From Bombus terrestris (Eukaryota; Arthropoda; Insecta; Hymenoptera; Apidae): a stretch of DNA of 64,000 nt. Shown here one piece after another: positions 39,021 to 51,584 of this stretch. The notes beneath the pieces were generated by a model. That model made no database searches. It saw only the letters and a program-made list of their open reading frames with translations, and had not been told where the DNA came from. Location of the stretch: contig NC_063271.1 of NCBI RefSeq assembly GCF_910591885.1, positions 13,757,001-13,821,000 on the forward strand. Direction: 5' to 3'. Within the stretch, counting starts at the first letter, position 1; every line of letters begins with the position of its first letter. Position numbers and translations under genes: made by a program.

Positions 39021-40189
39021 GGTCCTAATTTACTCCTTGTAGTAACTTTAACTTTAAAGATTTTGTAGTAAGCTGTGAGATACACAGGGATGCCTTTTTT
39101 CCTGTAATATACAATAAACAATGTATAAATGTAAAAATAGCTTTTATTTACAAATATTTGTAAAATATCTAGTTTACAGACTATCTAAGAGTTAATTAGT
39201 AAAAGAATAATTTGTATAAATTGCAATTGAAATAGCAAAGTCGTGATATATTAATTTATTTCAACACTGTAATAAAGATATATTATAAATAAGCATGTGT
39301 TAAAAGTTAAAACAAATCTCAACAGATGTATCCCAGAATTGGCTATTACATGGAACGAATTATAGAATTCTTTCGTTATTAATCCATGAAACTCTTTCGG
39401 GAGAAACGATACACTGTTATGCTTATTCAAACCTCGCCCTTTTATTCTATCGAATGTGAGATTTGGCATATGAGGCGATTCAGGATAAAATCGCGAACAG
39501 TCGAATCCCACTGCGCCTTTAGGACGAAACCGAGGCTGTTCGCCGGAACACGAAATGAAACGCGTGCACCTGCCCGCTCTCTTGGTTCTCCTCTCTTTTT
39601 CTTTCCTTCTATCTACAGTAACGTATCATTCGTGGACCCTAAAAATAAGCAATAATAGCAATCGACATGGTAAGAAACGTGTTTTTATAAAAAACTAATC
39701 TCTATGTAACGCAAGAAATACGCCAACATTTGAAATATTGCTGAAACGTTTGGCTCGACAATATGTGATTTCCAGCCTGCTGTTGGTAACGATACTAGTA
39801 AATTGTCACTCAACTGCCAGAGGAAGTAATGCATACAGACAACACAAATGGAATTTTGAAAACAATATTTATTCATATAGTACTTGACACTATGTGTCTA
39901 TAAGTACCTTTCAACCCTAAGCTAGATTTCAATCACATCTTTCTTTTTTTAACGCTATAATAAAATTCACTTAAAAACACGTTTTCGCAGCTTTCAAGAA
40001 GTTCAATATAAAATTAATGGAATGTTTGCAACATATGACATATGCTATTAACATATATAAGCATTCATTTTCATCTATTAATTATCTATGATATTCTTAC
40101 GAATTACGAATAAACGTTCAACCAACATCGCAGGTTTCGTACAGAAGAAATTGGCATATTACAAGCAAGTATTACAGTCTTGACAAAGT
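39021..40189. other. AT-rich DNA with a small island at 39360-39640
   Basis: The small island carries a CACCTGC E-box at 39567-39573 and overlapping frames on both strands (86 codons minus, 89 plus), unassigned. Confidence 0.5.
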
Positions 40190-40700
40190 TTATCACTAAT
40201 GGGTCTGTGTTTCAAGACTACGCCACTGCATTGTTCGGCCTTCGTCTCACGCGACCTCTTCGCTCTTTTTCCCTCCTAAGCGGACGGGTATAAAATATAA
40301 CCGAAAGAATCCGGCGCATTACTACATACGTACGCACACTATCGAGCCCCTTTCGCCCCGAATCACGGCAAGATGTTGGCGTGTTCCCAAGCGGCGACTC
40401 GTGGTGAACGGAAGAAAACTTGACGCGGGGAGGCTACGCGAACCGGCCTCCTTTTTCCTCCCCTTTTTATCTCGGGGCCTGCTTCCATAGCCCTTCGGCC
40501 GATCTTCCCCCACCGACTGGCCAACGATACGCGTGCCAGAAAGCGTACGTGCATTGTGTATGGCTCGCCACGAAACACACGTGCCATCCTGATCCTGATC
40601 CTGAATACTCGATTAATATTGCTGTCGCTTGTCGCGACACCGACGCGCCACGCCGTGCCGCGCCGCCGCTATAAGTCGCACCGTGTGAATTCTTCTGAAG
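40190..40700. promoter_or_regulatory. GC-rich island, candidate promoter
   Basis: Second GC-richest block of the window. ggtataaaatataac at 40289 is a TATA-like motif at its left edge, with 360 bp of CpG-rich DNA downstream on the plus strand. Several short frames overlap on both strands and no gene is identified. Right edge: an AATTCTTC/GAAGAATT palindrome at 40688-40704. Confidence 0.33.
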
Positions 40701-42016
40701 AATTTAGAACAACTACGAATTCTTGTTACTATATTTTTCAAAATCTTTGAATAATTTTCCTTCTTAATTTAAATGCAAAGATACTATACACATTTGACAC
40801 TGAACATTTTACGATGTTAACAATTACTTTTTCACTAAAAATGGCAGACCTTGTTAAATAGATTGTTTTTTTTTGAAACATTTGGATATTTCTTCCCTTC
40901 AATTTCTATATAAAAATACTATATGCATACATATAAGTATTGTAGAATATTATAAATTAATTTTTCGATAAAAATTAATTTTGACAAATAGATTATTGTT
41001 TTTTATTCTATTATCTGATTAGGATGTAGTTAATTAATAATTTAGATGGATTTAAGATTTTCTAAATCCCAAAGGTAAGAAGATATATAAATTAGAGAAA
41101 AAAAATATATGAAAAGTTTTACATTCTTTGGTAACGAAATAATATTTTAACAGAAAAATTTTCATTTCTAGATGTTCATAGATTGGCATTTTAGAGAGTA
41201 AACTAAGGAACGTACACTATATGTAAATTAAATAAATACATCATAAAAGGATCCAATTGTGTATTACATGAATCTGGAATTATAAATATATTACACACTC
41301 ATACTTCGAATACTTTTCATATTATGCATTTTGTAATATATTAAAGGTATAATAAATTTATTATTTGTATCCTCAACACATGTTTGGTGTAATATTCATT
41401 TTGCGTATTTGTATAGAATGGTTATCATAAGACTACATATCATAAACTAATATTTCTTCAGTTGTTTAACTTGGATAATTTATACGATTGCAATAAATTA
41501 TTCTATTATAAAAACGTTCATTTGTCATATTAAAATAGTTGTAATTGGTTTCTCTATATAATTTAACTTGCTGTTACTCCTGCTCTTTGTAGTTACAGAC
41601 TATGTATCAGAACGTATCTTTTAAAATACAATATAAAGTTTAAAGTTTTCCAACAATAGCGAAAAACAATTCGAAATATTTATGCATATTACTGTACATG
41701 CTATACATATTACTATAACTAATCATAATCAGAATTATGAAATATTTATATAACACATTATTACTAGTGAAGTAGTTAACCTTCGTCACTATTATCTTTA
41801 ATTTGAAGCAGATATCGTAACATTAAAATATATTATTAAACCTAAGAAATTAAACTAGTGACAGACGGTAAACAAGCTGGCAATCCGTTCTATTGAATGA
41901 TATTATGATTGCTAGAAATTGTAGCTTACTATACTGTATACATGTACATATGTATAGAATTACGTAAAAAGTGGAATTATACGTATATTTAAATATTTTC
42001 CTAATTGAGAAAATCA

Positions 42017-42034
42017 TTTTTTTTTTTTTTTTTT
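42017..42034 (+). repeat. 18-base T homopolymer
   Basis: Uninterrupted T run in AT-rich DNA. Confidence 0.95.
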
Positions 42035-42170
42035 GACGGAAAGTGGAACTACTAGTGAATTTAACCAGACTTGTTTTTTTTTATCATTCTGGTTGATCTC
42101 TCGTTAAACGACATTCCTCTGTAAAGGAATAAATAACAGACAAGTTAAACGTATACGTATGTACCTATTC

Positions 42171-42195
42171 CGGCCAAAAGTTTTGGATCATTCAC
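42171..42195. mobile_element. possible Tc1-like terminus fragment
   Basis: The word ggccaaaagttttggatcat resembles the subterminal part of Tc1-like inverted repeats. A weaker echo, ttggatcattt, lies at about 42340. There is no complete element. Confidence 0.2.
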
Positions 42196-43640
42196 TTGAT
42201 AACAAGGAAATTTGGGAAGGATAGGAACAGATGTAGATGTATGTATTTGAGCGTTTGTATATTTTAAATTAGTACATGTAAGTATAAAAAAATAAGGAGA
42301 TTATGATTATTGAGCTATATTTATTCAAAGTTATCGATTTGGATCATTTTATATTCGTGTTATCTATATTACTTTTTTTCTTTTTTTTGAATGCGTATTT
42401 TATGGTACCTTACATATAACAAATAATTTGCGTTTTATTTATTCCTTGCCTTCCGGCATTGCAAAGAGTACAATGTGTCTCACATGTTGTACTCTTTATC
42501 ATACATATTATATTTTGATACCACACCTATTTAATATACATATTTATCGTAGTTTACTTTATGTTTCCTATGTTTGGTATTAATATTAAGCTAATCTCGT
42601 AGATATGAGAGTCTGAGCATGGAGTATGAAATACTGTGCTGAAATATTTATTTCTGATACAGTTTACGATGTTAATATCATAGAATCAGGGGCTATTTGA
42701 TAGATTACTTCGGATTACTGATCTGATATCATGGTGTAGAACGATATACTCATATTCTTTTTAAGTATCTTGGTTTACTATCATCAACTTACATTTCAAT
42801 CTCTTGGAAGAAAAAAACATTTTCAATCCAACTATATTTAACTGTGAGTATGATACATGTGTAATTGTAATATTATTTCTGTCATTACGAAAATTCTTCC
42901 ATTTGTATGAAATAACTAAAATTGCTATTCCAGGAAATGTTTCTTCCAATTTTAAGATCCAATTCTCACGTTCTTTATCCTATAGCTTTTTCCTCCTATT
43001 TTGTCTTTTTGAGAATTTTTTCTCTGCCGTACTTCGACCACGCAATTAAGTAACTATCAGTCTACGCTTTATGATACTTCCGGATAATGGAATTTTATAG
43101 GTAATAATATTTAATCTTCCTTGAATTTCTCGAGATACAAGTGTATATTCCTCTGAGGCATCGCTTTTACTTTCAAGTCTTTCTTGCGTTTTATTACGTC
43201 ATTTCAAAATGCATCGCATGACGCGATCTGATAATTTTAGTTTTTCTACTATAACCCTGATAGTTAAGCTTTCTTGACTGAATATAATAATTTTACTTTT
43301 AGTTTCAGTTTTGATTTTTATAATTTAATTCTTGGGAAAAAATACTGATTGGACATGTACGGTCTACTATAGAAAGTTAATTACCTAATCATAAGACGAA
43401 ATATCATAACACTTACAATATAATAATTTCTCATTAGCATCAATTATGATCTGTGAAACTGCTCAAACATTTCAACGATTTCAAAGTATACATTGTCAAA
43501 GTATATATTGTATTTCTGCTGAACTTTTTATAAATGCTTACTGTCTTGCTCTATAACTTTACCATACTCAAGTGTAAATTCCCTACAAATATGTCAGTAA
43601 ATAAATAGTAAAATCGTACTGATTAACTTTCTAACTCAGG

Positions 43641-43673
43641 ACAGGAACTTCCGATTGTAGAACAGGAACTTCC
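43641..43673 (+). promoter_or_regulatory. paired ACAGGAACTTCC sites, 21 bp apart
   Basis: Exact 12-bp repeats at 43641 and 43662, two helical turns apart, each with the near-palindrome GGAACTTCC. This is close to an NF-kB-type site (GGGRNWYYCC). NF-kB-like alpha-boxes are a known part of Drosophila proneural precursor-cell enhancers, so a regulatory role is possible. The identity is inference only. Confidence 0.25.
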
Positions 43674-44299
43674 TCGTTTTATAACTACTGTATATGGATT
43701 CACGTGCGCTCGAACATCGAAAGTAGTCTCAGAATGCCTCTAACTGGTGTTAACGAACTACAAGTATTTACTTATGTACATAAAAAAATTTGCTCAGTTT
43801 AGTTCACGTAACTGATACCTGCTAGTTAAATGTTGACACGGAGGAAACGAAGCAAAACGTAAGTATCATGGCATGACGAAAAGTACTGATGTCCGCACAT
43901 GAAATATCTGTTTCTTTTCCTTAGTTGTAACACGCAATGAAGATTCTGTTGAATTTAAAATTCTAAATGCACTCGTTACCTAAAAGGAGTTTTTATTTCA
44001 AAATAACATGCCAAAAAAGACAACCAACTTTCTCAGTGGCAATTATTTCTTTCGGTGCAAACGATACAACTCCGCTTTGCAGAAACGATTTCACTTCAAG
44101 GTTTCTATCAAATTGAGTAAATTTACTACAAGTTATTACGTTAAGAAAGGTCAACATTTCAAAAAGGTAAGAAGGTAAAGATATTTAGGAAAATAATCCT
44201 CATATTTATGGAAAGCGTTGTACCTATTATTGCAAAAATCCCGAAATAGAAATCGGAAGTAAAATATAGGAATTTACGTTAAGAAGTAATACAAATCTG

Positions 44300-44326
<27 letters not shown>
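44300..44326 (+). repeat. 27-base T homopolymer
   Basis: Uninterrupted run of 27 T, the longest in the window. A second 18-T run is at 42017-42034. Both are likely length-polymorphic. Confidence 0.95.
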
Positions 44327-44331
<5 letters not shown>

Positions 44332-45229
44332 AACTTTTTTGGAATCAGACTTGATACATGATCATAATTTATGAACATAGTATTATTCTAATAAACTAGC
44401 ATGAATACATATTTTATTTTTTAATGCGTTAAAAGTCTAGAATAGATGTCGGAGATATTGAAAAGAAAGAATATCCTAAAAGATAGTAAGTAGTTTGTCT
44501 ACATATATTCGTACATAATTGATGAAAGAATAAAAGTCTACCTCAAATATATATATACAGTACAAAGAGATTCGTAACATAACCGCGAACCCAATCAAGA
44601 TCAAGCTAAAATCTTACAATAAATTTTTGTTTGTACAAAGCTCCATTTTTGAGACAAACGGGTCTAAAGTTTTATCAAATACGCGTGCTCTTATATACTG
44701 TTTTTATAACCTCAAATGCACAAGTACTATCGTCCTTTGGAGAAATTAAATGTTACAGATGTGATGAAATCTGATCATGTGTTAGCAAAGATTTATAAAT
44801 AAATAATTAATGTAGTACGGTAAATACAACATTTGGAATAGGATTCAGGTGAAACGCAAACTTATTTGTAATTATAGACAAAAGAAATACTTAGACGATT
44901 AGAGTCACAATAAGTATTGGTATATATATGTACTCGATGGCTCAAATAACAAAATTTAATTAAAAATTTTAGTTCATATTTACACGAGGAATCATTCCAT
45001 TCTCATTTACATCATGGATTTTACTACCGTGTCTGACCATCTAGATTTTAATACCAATATTTAATTTGTTGCGGTAAACTGAAGAATATATTGAAGTTAT
45101 ATGAATATGTATTTTTAATACTTTTATGACATAGTATAACAATTCATATCTTTTGCATCACTTGCATATGTTTTTATAAAACAGTCGCCTAATAGGTAAC
45201 GATGAAATAATTAATCACGTCCATAGCGT

Positions 45230-45930
45230 ACGATGTCTAACAAAAACTTGTTAAAGCCAATTAAAAGCTTTTTCAGCATCATTGAAAATCATTTGTGTTC
45301 CTGATTATCAATTGTTATGTAATCTCGCGTTCATTATTATCGAAATGGAAATTTTCTCATCGTAAATGATACCAGAAGGAGATGAACCGCAAGCCTGGCC
45401 AAATCGAAACGAGGCCAATCGTATTCGACGAGTGTTTCTGACATTAATTTTCTTTCTTTCACAATCGAATTCGCGAATGAACAACTTTCATTGGGTCGTT
45501 ATTTTTTCGCCGACGCATTATGCATCGTGTACCTCCTGCGAATCGACCGAAATCGGCAGCTGTGCTGGTGCACACGACCCATGCCAGCCTTGGCAATTAT
45601 TTCATTACAATCGGAGAAGCGGGAGACTAATGATCGCAATTTGCCCGAAGGTTCTGAACGCGATTGCGCGTTCACCTACCGATCTCTATGGGAAAATTTC
45701 AATCTCGAGAGCGGAGATTTATATTTGCACGCGAAAGTCCCCATATACTTGCTCCAAAACGAAATTAACGAGCGACACGTATGAGCGTGCGTGTTTTCGA
45801 GGATCCTGAGATTTCATTACAAATTACAGGGGACGTTTAACTTTGCAATCGGTTTCAATTCGCAATTTGTCGTCCTGTGAACGCATTCGTTCTCTGAAAT
45901 CATTATACGAGATTACATTCAAAAGTTTTA
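45230..45930. promoter_or_regulatory. 700-bp GC-richer island, candidate conserved element
   Basis: The longest well-defined island in the right half of the desert. It contains the 147-codon frame discussed separately, a GCAGCTG E-box at 45556-45562, and TTAAT words at both ends. Confidence 0.33.
45366..45809 (+). CDS. unidentified plus-strand ORF, Cys-rich, in a GC island
   Basis: ATG to TGA, 147 codons, spanning most of the 45230-45930 island. About ten cysteines fall mostly in the middle (CTSCESTEIGSC ... DPCQPW) and toward the end. A hydrophobic stretch, VFLTLIFFLSQ, sits at about residues 23-33, too internal for a classic signal peptide. A second frame (45491-45784, 97 codons) is open at the same time. 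That is unusual for real coding sequence and points to base composition. No family is recognised. A conserved noncoding element is as likely. Confidence 0.2.
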   Translation: MIPEGDEPQAWPNRNEANRIRRVFLTLIFFLSQSNSRMNNFHWVVIFSPTHYASCTSCESTEIGSCAGAHDPCQPWQLFHYNRRSGRLMIAICPKVLNAIARSPTDLYGKISISRAEIYICTRKSPYTCSKTKLTSDTYERACFRGS

Positions 45931-48829
45931 TTGAATAATTAGATGTTACTCTCTACGACAGCAATTGTATATTTGAATGTACCTTGAATTTTAGCTACCA
46001 TGCAATAAATGCATTAATAATGAAGTGTCTTTTTTTAGAAAGCTCCATTCGAAGTACCAATTACCTAATTAATTTCAGAGCTACATTGATAACGAAATTT
46101 TACAGTTTCGAATGATTTCATAGTTGGAAATTTATGTTGTTCTTTTCTAAGGTACAGTAAATATATACAATAATAAATATCGATAATCTACAATATCTCG
46201 TATTTAAGTTACTTATCATTGGAAAAATTAGTGAGAATTATTTTTCATTCGTATCTAAATTATCGTATGTATTTCGTAATGACATATTAGCTTTACTTAT
46301 TTAAAGTCACCCGATAAAGATAGTCTATAAGAAGACTTGTATATTCCAATATGTGAAATATTGTTTATTGATAACATCTATTAATTATTTTTAATATATG
46401 AATATAATCGTATTTGAATGAAACAATTATAAAAAATAATACTTGTTTGTAATTTTACTTTTTTATATAAATAACTATAATTATAAAGAACTAAAAAATA
46501 TGCAGCATTAAGCAATAATTTTTTCCATCTTTGATATCACCAATATATTTAGAGCTATAGAGAAATTTTGTTTACGAAATTTGTAAGAACATGAATGAGA
46601 TTACAATATAGTAATAATACTACAATATATAATATATAATGGAACAGTAATAATTTTGATATAGGTAAGACCCGTACATTTATTATTACTTCCTTTTTAG
46701 AAGCCTTTTCTTGTTGTACATTTTGCAGTGTTTCTTATATATGTAAAAATAAGAGAGGCATCAAAGAGGACTAAAGTTATTGTTTAGTTATATAGATTCA
46801 AACGAATCTCTGTAGTTCTTTAACTCAGTGTTTTTGTGTGTAAAGTCCTTTAAATACTGATGAGAATATAACTGACGACAACGTTTCGTACATATTTCGT
46901 ATTACTTAAAGATCTACTTTAACTGAAAATTGAATAATTGCATACTGCTGTTAAGTGTTTACCATCGAATTAAATACAAATTGTATAATAATAAAAAGTA
47001 ATATAATACATTATTCTGTGAAATCTTTTCCTCTGTCGGTAAAGATTTCACAGAATTATTCGTGAAAGTGGTAGTTTCCATAGCCAGTAGCTGGAGTTCT
47101 ACTTGAGTGAAACACAGTCGTCCGCCAATTAGTGGTACGTGCGCTCACGTCGTGGTATAATCTCAAAAATATAAAAGACCTATATTATTTAGTGTTTCGA
47201 CGATATATTGGATAGATGAATGAATGAATGGGTGCGGCTTGATTGCATTTCAATTTCTACAGTTGCTTTGGTGTGAAACTCACCTAAAACGTCGATTATG
47301 GAGACTGTCATTTATTTCATGTTGGAAACTGCTATTGCACTTTCAAATATCTCGCACAAACACCTTGTGAAATTACATTCTCGACTTCGGTTGCTTTGAA
47401 CTATTGCATATGACTATGTACGCCAAGCAGTTAACATTCCGTCCTTCGTTGATTAATCTAACGGTGGTACTCCAATAATCCCTCACTTTGTATTTTGTAT
47501 GATCGAAGATAAAATAACTTAACAAATTATTTATTTTTATTATATTTATATACACGTATCTTACATCATAATATCATTTCTCATATGTCTGTATGGACGA
47601 TGTATATGCATTGTTTTATATATAACATCAATATTCATAGCTCGATAATTTATATCGGTAATTCGCTAAGTAATAACTAAACATTTAAATAGACGTATAA
47701 TGATTTATTATTATATAGTAATAGATAGGAATAAAAGAATACATGAATAATATTATGACGAAGTGATATTTATTCAGAGTAAACTTGATATTTATTCAAA
47801 GTAACTTGATATTATCGAGAAATTAATTACAAGAAATTAATTAAAAAGAAAATGGCATATTCGCAACTACATTGCCACTTTGATTTATAAAGTTCAAGAC
47901 CACGCATTCATGTTAATAATAAAGTTGCTTGTAGCTGGCAAAGTTGCGTGAATTTACATTTATATGCATGATATTCATATGTATGCACCAATCCTTTTGT
48001 ATGATATATTTACGTAGGCTATTACAAGCTTTAATTAACGAGAGCAGGTGTATGTGATCATACTGAAAAGACATGATTTACACATAATTAACACATAATT
48101 TGTTGGAAACACTAATGTTATAAAACAACAATGAAACATTAGATTTTCAAAATTTTCAATGTAATACGTTAATGGTATATCTTTGAGTTAAAACTTTGTA
48201 ACTATCTATACAGAATGTAGTAAAAGGTTTGATCAATTTTACATTTAAATTTCTCATAATAAATCATGCGCTGTAAATATCGACTTAAGTGAACAAAGTA
48301 AAGAATTAAAAGTTAATGTTTACAATGAAATTCACAATTAATATTTTTTAGACAACACTGAATCGTAGCAACAAGGATGAAATACATTTGCTAAATGGTC
48401 AAGAATAAAGGGACTGATGATATCGAAAGGAAGAATTTTTTCATAACAAACGTATGTTATCATCCGATAATATCGTAATGGGAGTTGATACATAGGTATA
48501 TGACAAAGAGGAAATCGAAATTTTGAAATGTGGTGAAGTAGTACGAACAAAAGATAGAAGAAGTTTTACTGTAAATGTGCACTGCTATTCGATTTGTTGA
48601 TCGATCATATTATAAAAGTTACTGTGTATGTTACTATGTATGTTATTATGTATATATATGTCGTTTACAAAGATAGTATAAATTATGTTAATAAATACAA
48701 TCATTATTACATATCCATTTTAACTTATTATACTTATTATATTTATTTATTATTATTTATGTTGAGGTTATTCCGTATATAAAGAGAGAAAAACGCGTGG
48801 ATGAAGTGTAAGGTACAAAATATATATTT
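45931..48829. other. AT-rich noncoding DNA
   Basis: Hairpin at 47013-47056, then a milder patch to 47300 with a minus-strand donor-like site (ttttag/gtgagttt) at about 47280. A GCAGGTG E-box is at 48044-48050. No gene. Confidence 0.55.
47013..47056. repeat. perfect 16-bp stem, 12-nt loop hairpin
   Basis: ATTCTGTGAAATCTTT (47013-47028) and its exact reverse complement (47041-47056) flank the loop tcctctgtcggt. It sits at the left edge of a less AT-rich stretch (47057-47300). It is unlike the AT-only hairpins elsewhere because the arms are of mixed composition. The function is unknown. Confidence 0.7.
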
Positions 48830-49070
48830 GATTTAATAGTGAAATACAGGAATACAATTTGAGCTGGTCCAGATCCGCACGCTAGCAGTGTTACCTTATA
48901 ACTGAAAACCTCGAAGCCAACGTCGCCTGTCTACTGTTTATGGTCTGCCTTCCTGCTATTCTTTTGTCTATATGCTGTCGATGGCTTCAGCGCTTGAGAA
49001 AGCTAAAAAGACCAGATGTGGAGTTTTCCTAGAAGTGGTGACCACTTCAACAATTTATTACAAGCTAATG
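48830..49070. other. small GC-richer patch
   Basis: No open frame. It ends in the 17-bp palindrome at 49032. It could be an old transposon fragment or a conserved element; nothing decides between these. Confidence 0.3.
49032..49048. repeat. perfect 17-bp palindrome GAAGTGGTGACCACTTC
   Basis: Eight-base arms around one central base, at the right end of the 48830-49070 GC-richer stretch. It could be a dimeric factor site, such as a nuclear-receptor-like inverted repeat, or chance. Confidence 0.4.
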
Positions 49071-51077
49071 GCATATTTATATATTGTCTATTATGATAAT
49101 AATATACGTTAATACGATATTACCAAATTAAATACATGCAGATGTACAAGAAGTACTTCCCAATTAGACTTAACATATTTTCTGCTACTATCATTCACAC
49201 TAAAGTAATTAACTGATTTGTGATAACGTAATGTTTGTATCCGCAATTTCTATAGCTCTAATATTGTTGCGAATATTTGACAGTTACAGTGTGAAATGTC
49301 AGAGCCAACAGAAAGAACATGAAGAACATATTCAGAAAGTTTCATGAATTTGTGCGAAATTGTCACTGAATACTCCCTATGAAGATAAAAATGTACTATG
49401 ACAGCTATATTCATTATACCACTGGTCGTGTAACAATATTTATAGTCCTGAGTTGCTCAGTATAAAACAATCCATATTTTAGCATTCTGGTAGCATTCGA
49501 TATATACATGTATATATGTTCCGAACGTGCATAAACATATGTAACCAATCGATACACCGCGTTTCACTCACTGTTCTGAGTGCAATTAAACTGAAATTAT
49601 CATTTTTTGTTTACGAGCAATACAGCCAACAATTACTCATTTCGAGAAACATTGATTGTACCCTTCGCAAAAGGCCTCCGCTGTGATTAATGGAACGTGA
49701 TCGTGGAAGAGGAACGAAGGAAAAGGGCTAAATACAATTTCATACGTCACTCGACGCGAGAAGATAACGAGCTCCACTTGGGAATTTATCCTTCGGTGCC
49801 GATCATGCGTAACGTTCGTGTATTTTTGTCTTCATTTCATTAACGTTAACGAATGATGTTTTGGAATGGGCTTATCGTGGCCTTTATTTCCGCATTCTAC
49901 CACTGTCATCCTATTTCGAACATGTTATTTTGCTAATTGCATATGTATGCGGTAAACAAATTTGGAAAGTTTCCGTACACGAATTATCACATGTCATGAA
50001 AGGCTATAACATGAATTATTTGAAACTGACCAGAGATCATATGTTTATTTAACAATTATTTAGCTCTAAACTATACATTTAAAGTAATGACATTAAGGAA
50101 ATTGAAAGATCTTTTTCGGAAGAAAACTTTAACCAGATTTCTCAAATTAAGAAAGTGTTGATTTAAAAATGTTACGCTTGTGTAATTGGTATACATCGGT
50201 TTAAATATTAAATATTCATTATCATCCATTATCTCCAAACATATAAAATATTTTCTGATCTGAAGTAATTTTTCATATGTTTAAAGCAGTTATTGAAAAA
50301 GGATAATGTATATACACTTTCTCCATAAGAATCTTCCCTTTTGCTTTCTACTTTATGTATATTTATTTTACGATTTAATTGTTATTGAAATATAAATAAA
50401 CTTCAAAAAACTCAATTTTCGTGTTTGTAAATATTCCCATATAAGTATAGATAGATACAGGAAAATGTTAAATGTACTAAGAACACGACAAGTTCATCAC
50501 GAACGAACACGTTTAAGCTTGTGATTATCAGACTTTTTTAACAATAATTAGAGCCTGTTGTTGTATTCTGTCTATAACCTCAATCAATGAAATTCAAATA
50601 GTTATTACTATGCTTGGGACGTATCTATCTTTGACATACTATAATCATGTTCTTCGATATTGCAGTTTCGTCACGCAGAATTGTTTAAGAGGTTCAAGTC
50701 GGCCACGTTGGCGGATTGCGAATAAAAAACAGGACGGTAGATGTGTTAATCAAGTGAAATGGAATATGTCATTTCATGGATAAATTTTAGTATGTGTATG
50801 AAATACGTTCATTATCTGCTAATGTATTAGAAAAATGTTGCAACATAATTTATACAGCGTTTCTTTTAGGTAGTTAGTTTTAATCCTAGTAATGCTCCGT
50901 GTACTTATGTTTTAAATATTTTAAATAAGAGATGTAACCATCGTGAAAATAAGAAAAACTTATAAGTTTTCAGAAACAATATAATTGTATTATTACATTT
51001 TACGAAAAAGTATAATTTAAAGAATAAAATTATAGTGTTAAAGAAGTTTATCATTTATACACGTATACATTAATATA
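49071..51077. other. AT-rich DNA with an island at 49600-49860
   Basis: The island is CpG-bearing and lacks open frames over 60 codons. TTAACGTTAACG at its right edge (about 49840) is a short palindromic repeat. A second mild patch lies at 50640-50770. Confidence 0.5.
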
Positions 51078-51584
51078 CACTATCGTTCACAAGTATCCGC
51101 ACGTTTCAGACGATTTGTAATAGCAATATGTGAATTTGTCAGAAGTGTACAAACTAATACCCTCTTAATAATTAGAAATAGCATTTGCCATCAATCTTAT
51201 GAAATCAGCAAGCTATAAATATAAATTTTGTATTAAAGGATATAACAATAATATATTTTACTATTTACTACGATACATTATGTTATATTATTATATATAT
51301 CCATTTATTATTTGAGATATTTAGCTTACATTTGCTTACCTTAATCTCAGAAGTTTTAACATAATTTTAGAAGTTCTTTCTTAATCTGAATTCTAATTCA
51401 AAAATTGGGGAATCTGATTATGAGTAAAAGAACTTGTCGAGTAATAAGATCAAGTACTACAAGATTTATGGCCTTGTGTATGGTATATGGACTTTTAAAG
51501 CTGCTCTGTAATTATAAAGAGTGAAATCATTGCAGTTATATTTTTTCAAACCTACGTAAGTGCCCGGGTACTTTTGAACGGTGG
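51078..51584. mobile_element. degenerate Tc1-like non-autonomous element
   Basis: The left end CACTATCGTTCACAAGTATC (51078 on) and the inverse of the right end, CCACCGTTCAAAAGTACCC, align over about 25 bp with small gaps. The right-end version is the familiar Tc1-like terminus. TA dinucleotides flank both ends (51076-51077 and 51585-51586). The interior of about 0.5 kb has no transposase. Confidence 0.55.

Larger units (their letters stand above)
40701..45229. other. AT-rich noncoding DNA
   Basis: No gene. T homopolymers at 42017 and 44300, the paired GGAACTTCC sites at 43641-43673, and a mild island at 43620-43960. The small frames at 42761-42949 and 42804-43049 show no motif. Confidence 0.55.

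Noticed and set aside
40688..40704. Heat-shock element at the AATTCTTC/GAAGAATT palindrome
   Set aside because: The spacing of the GAA/TTC units does not follow the contiguous five-base HSE pattern.
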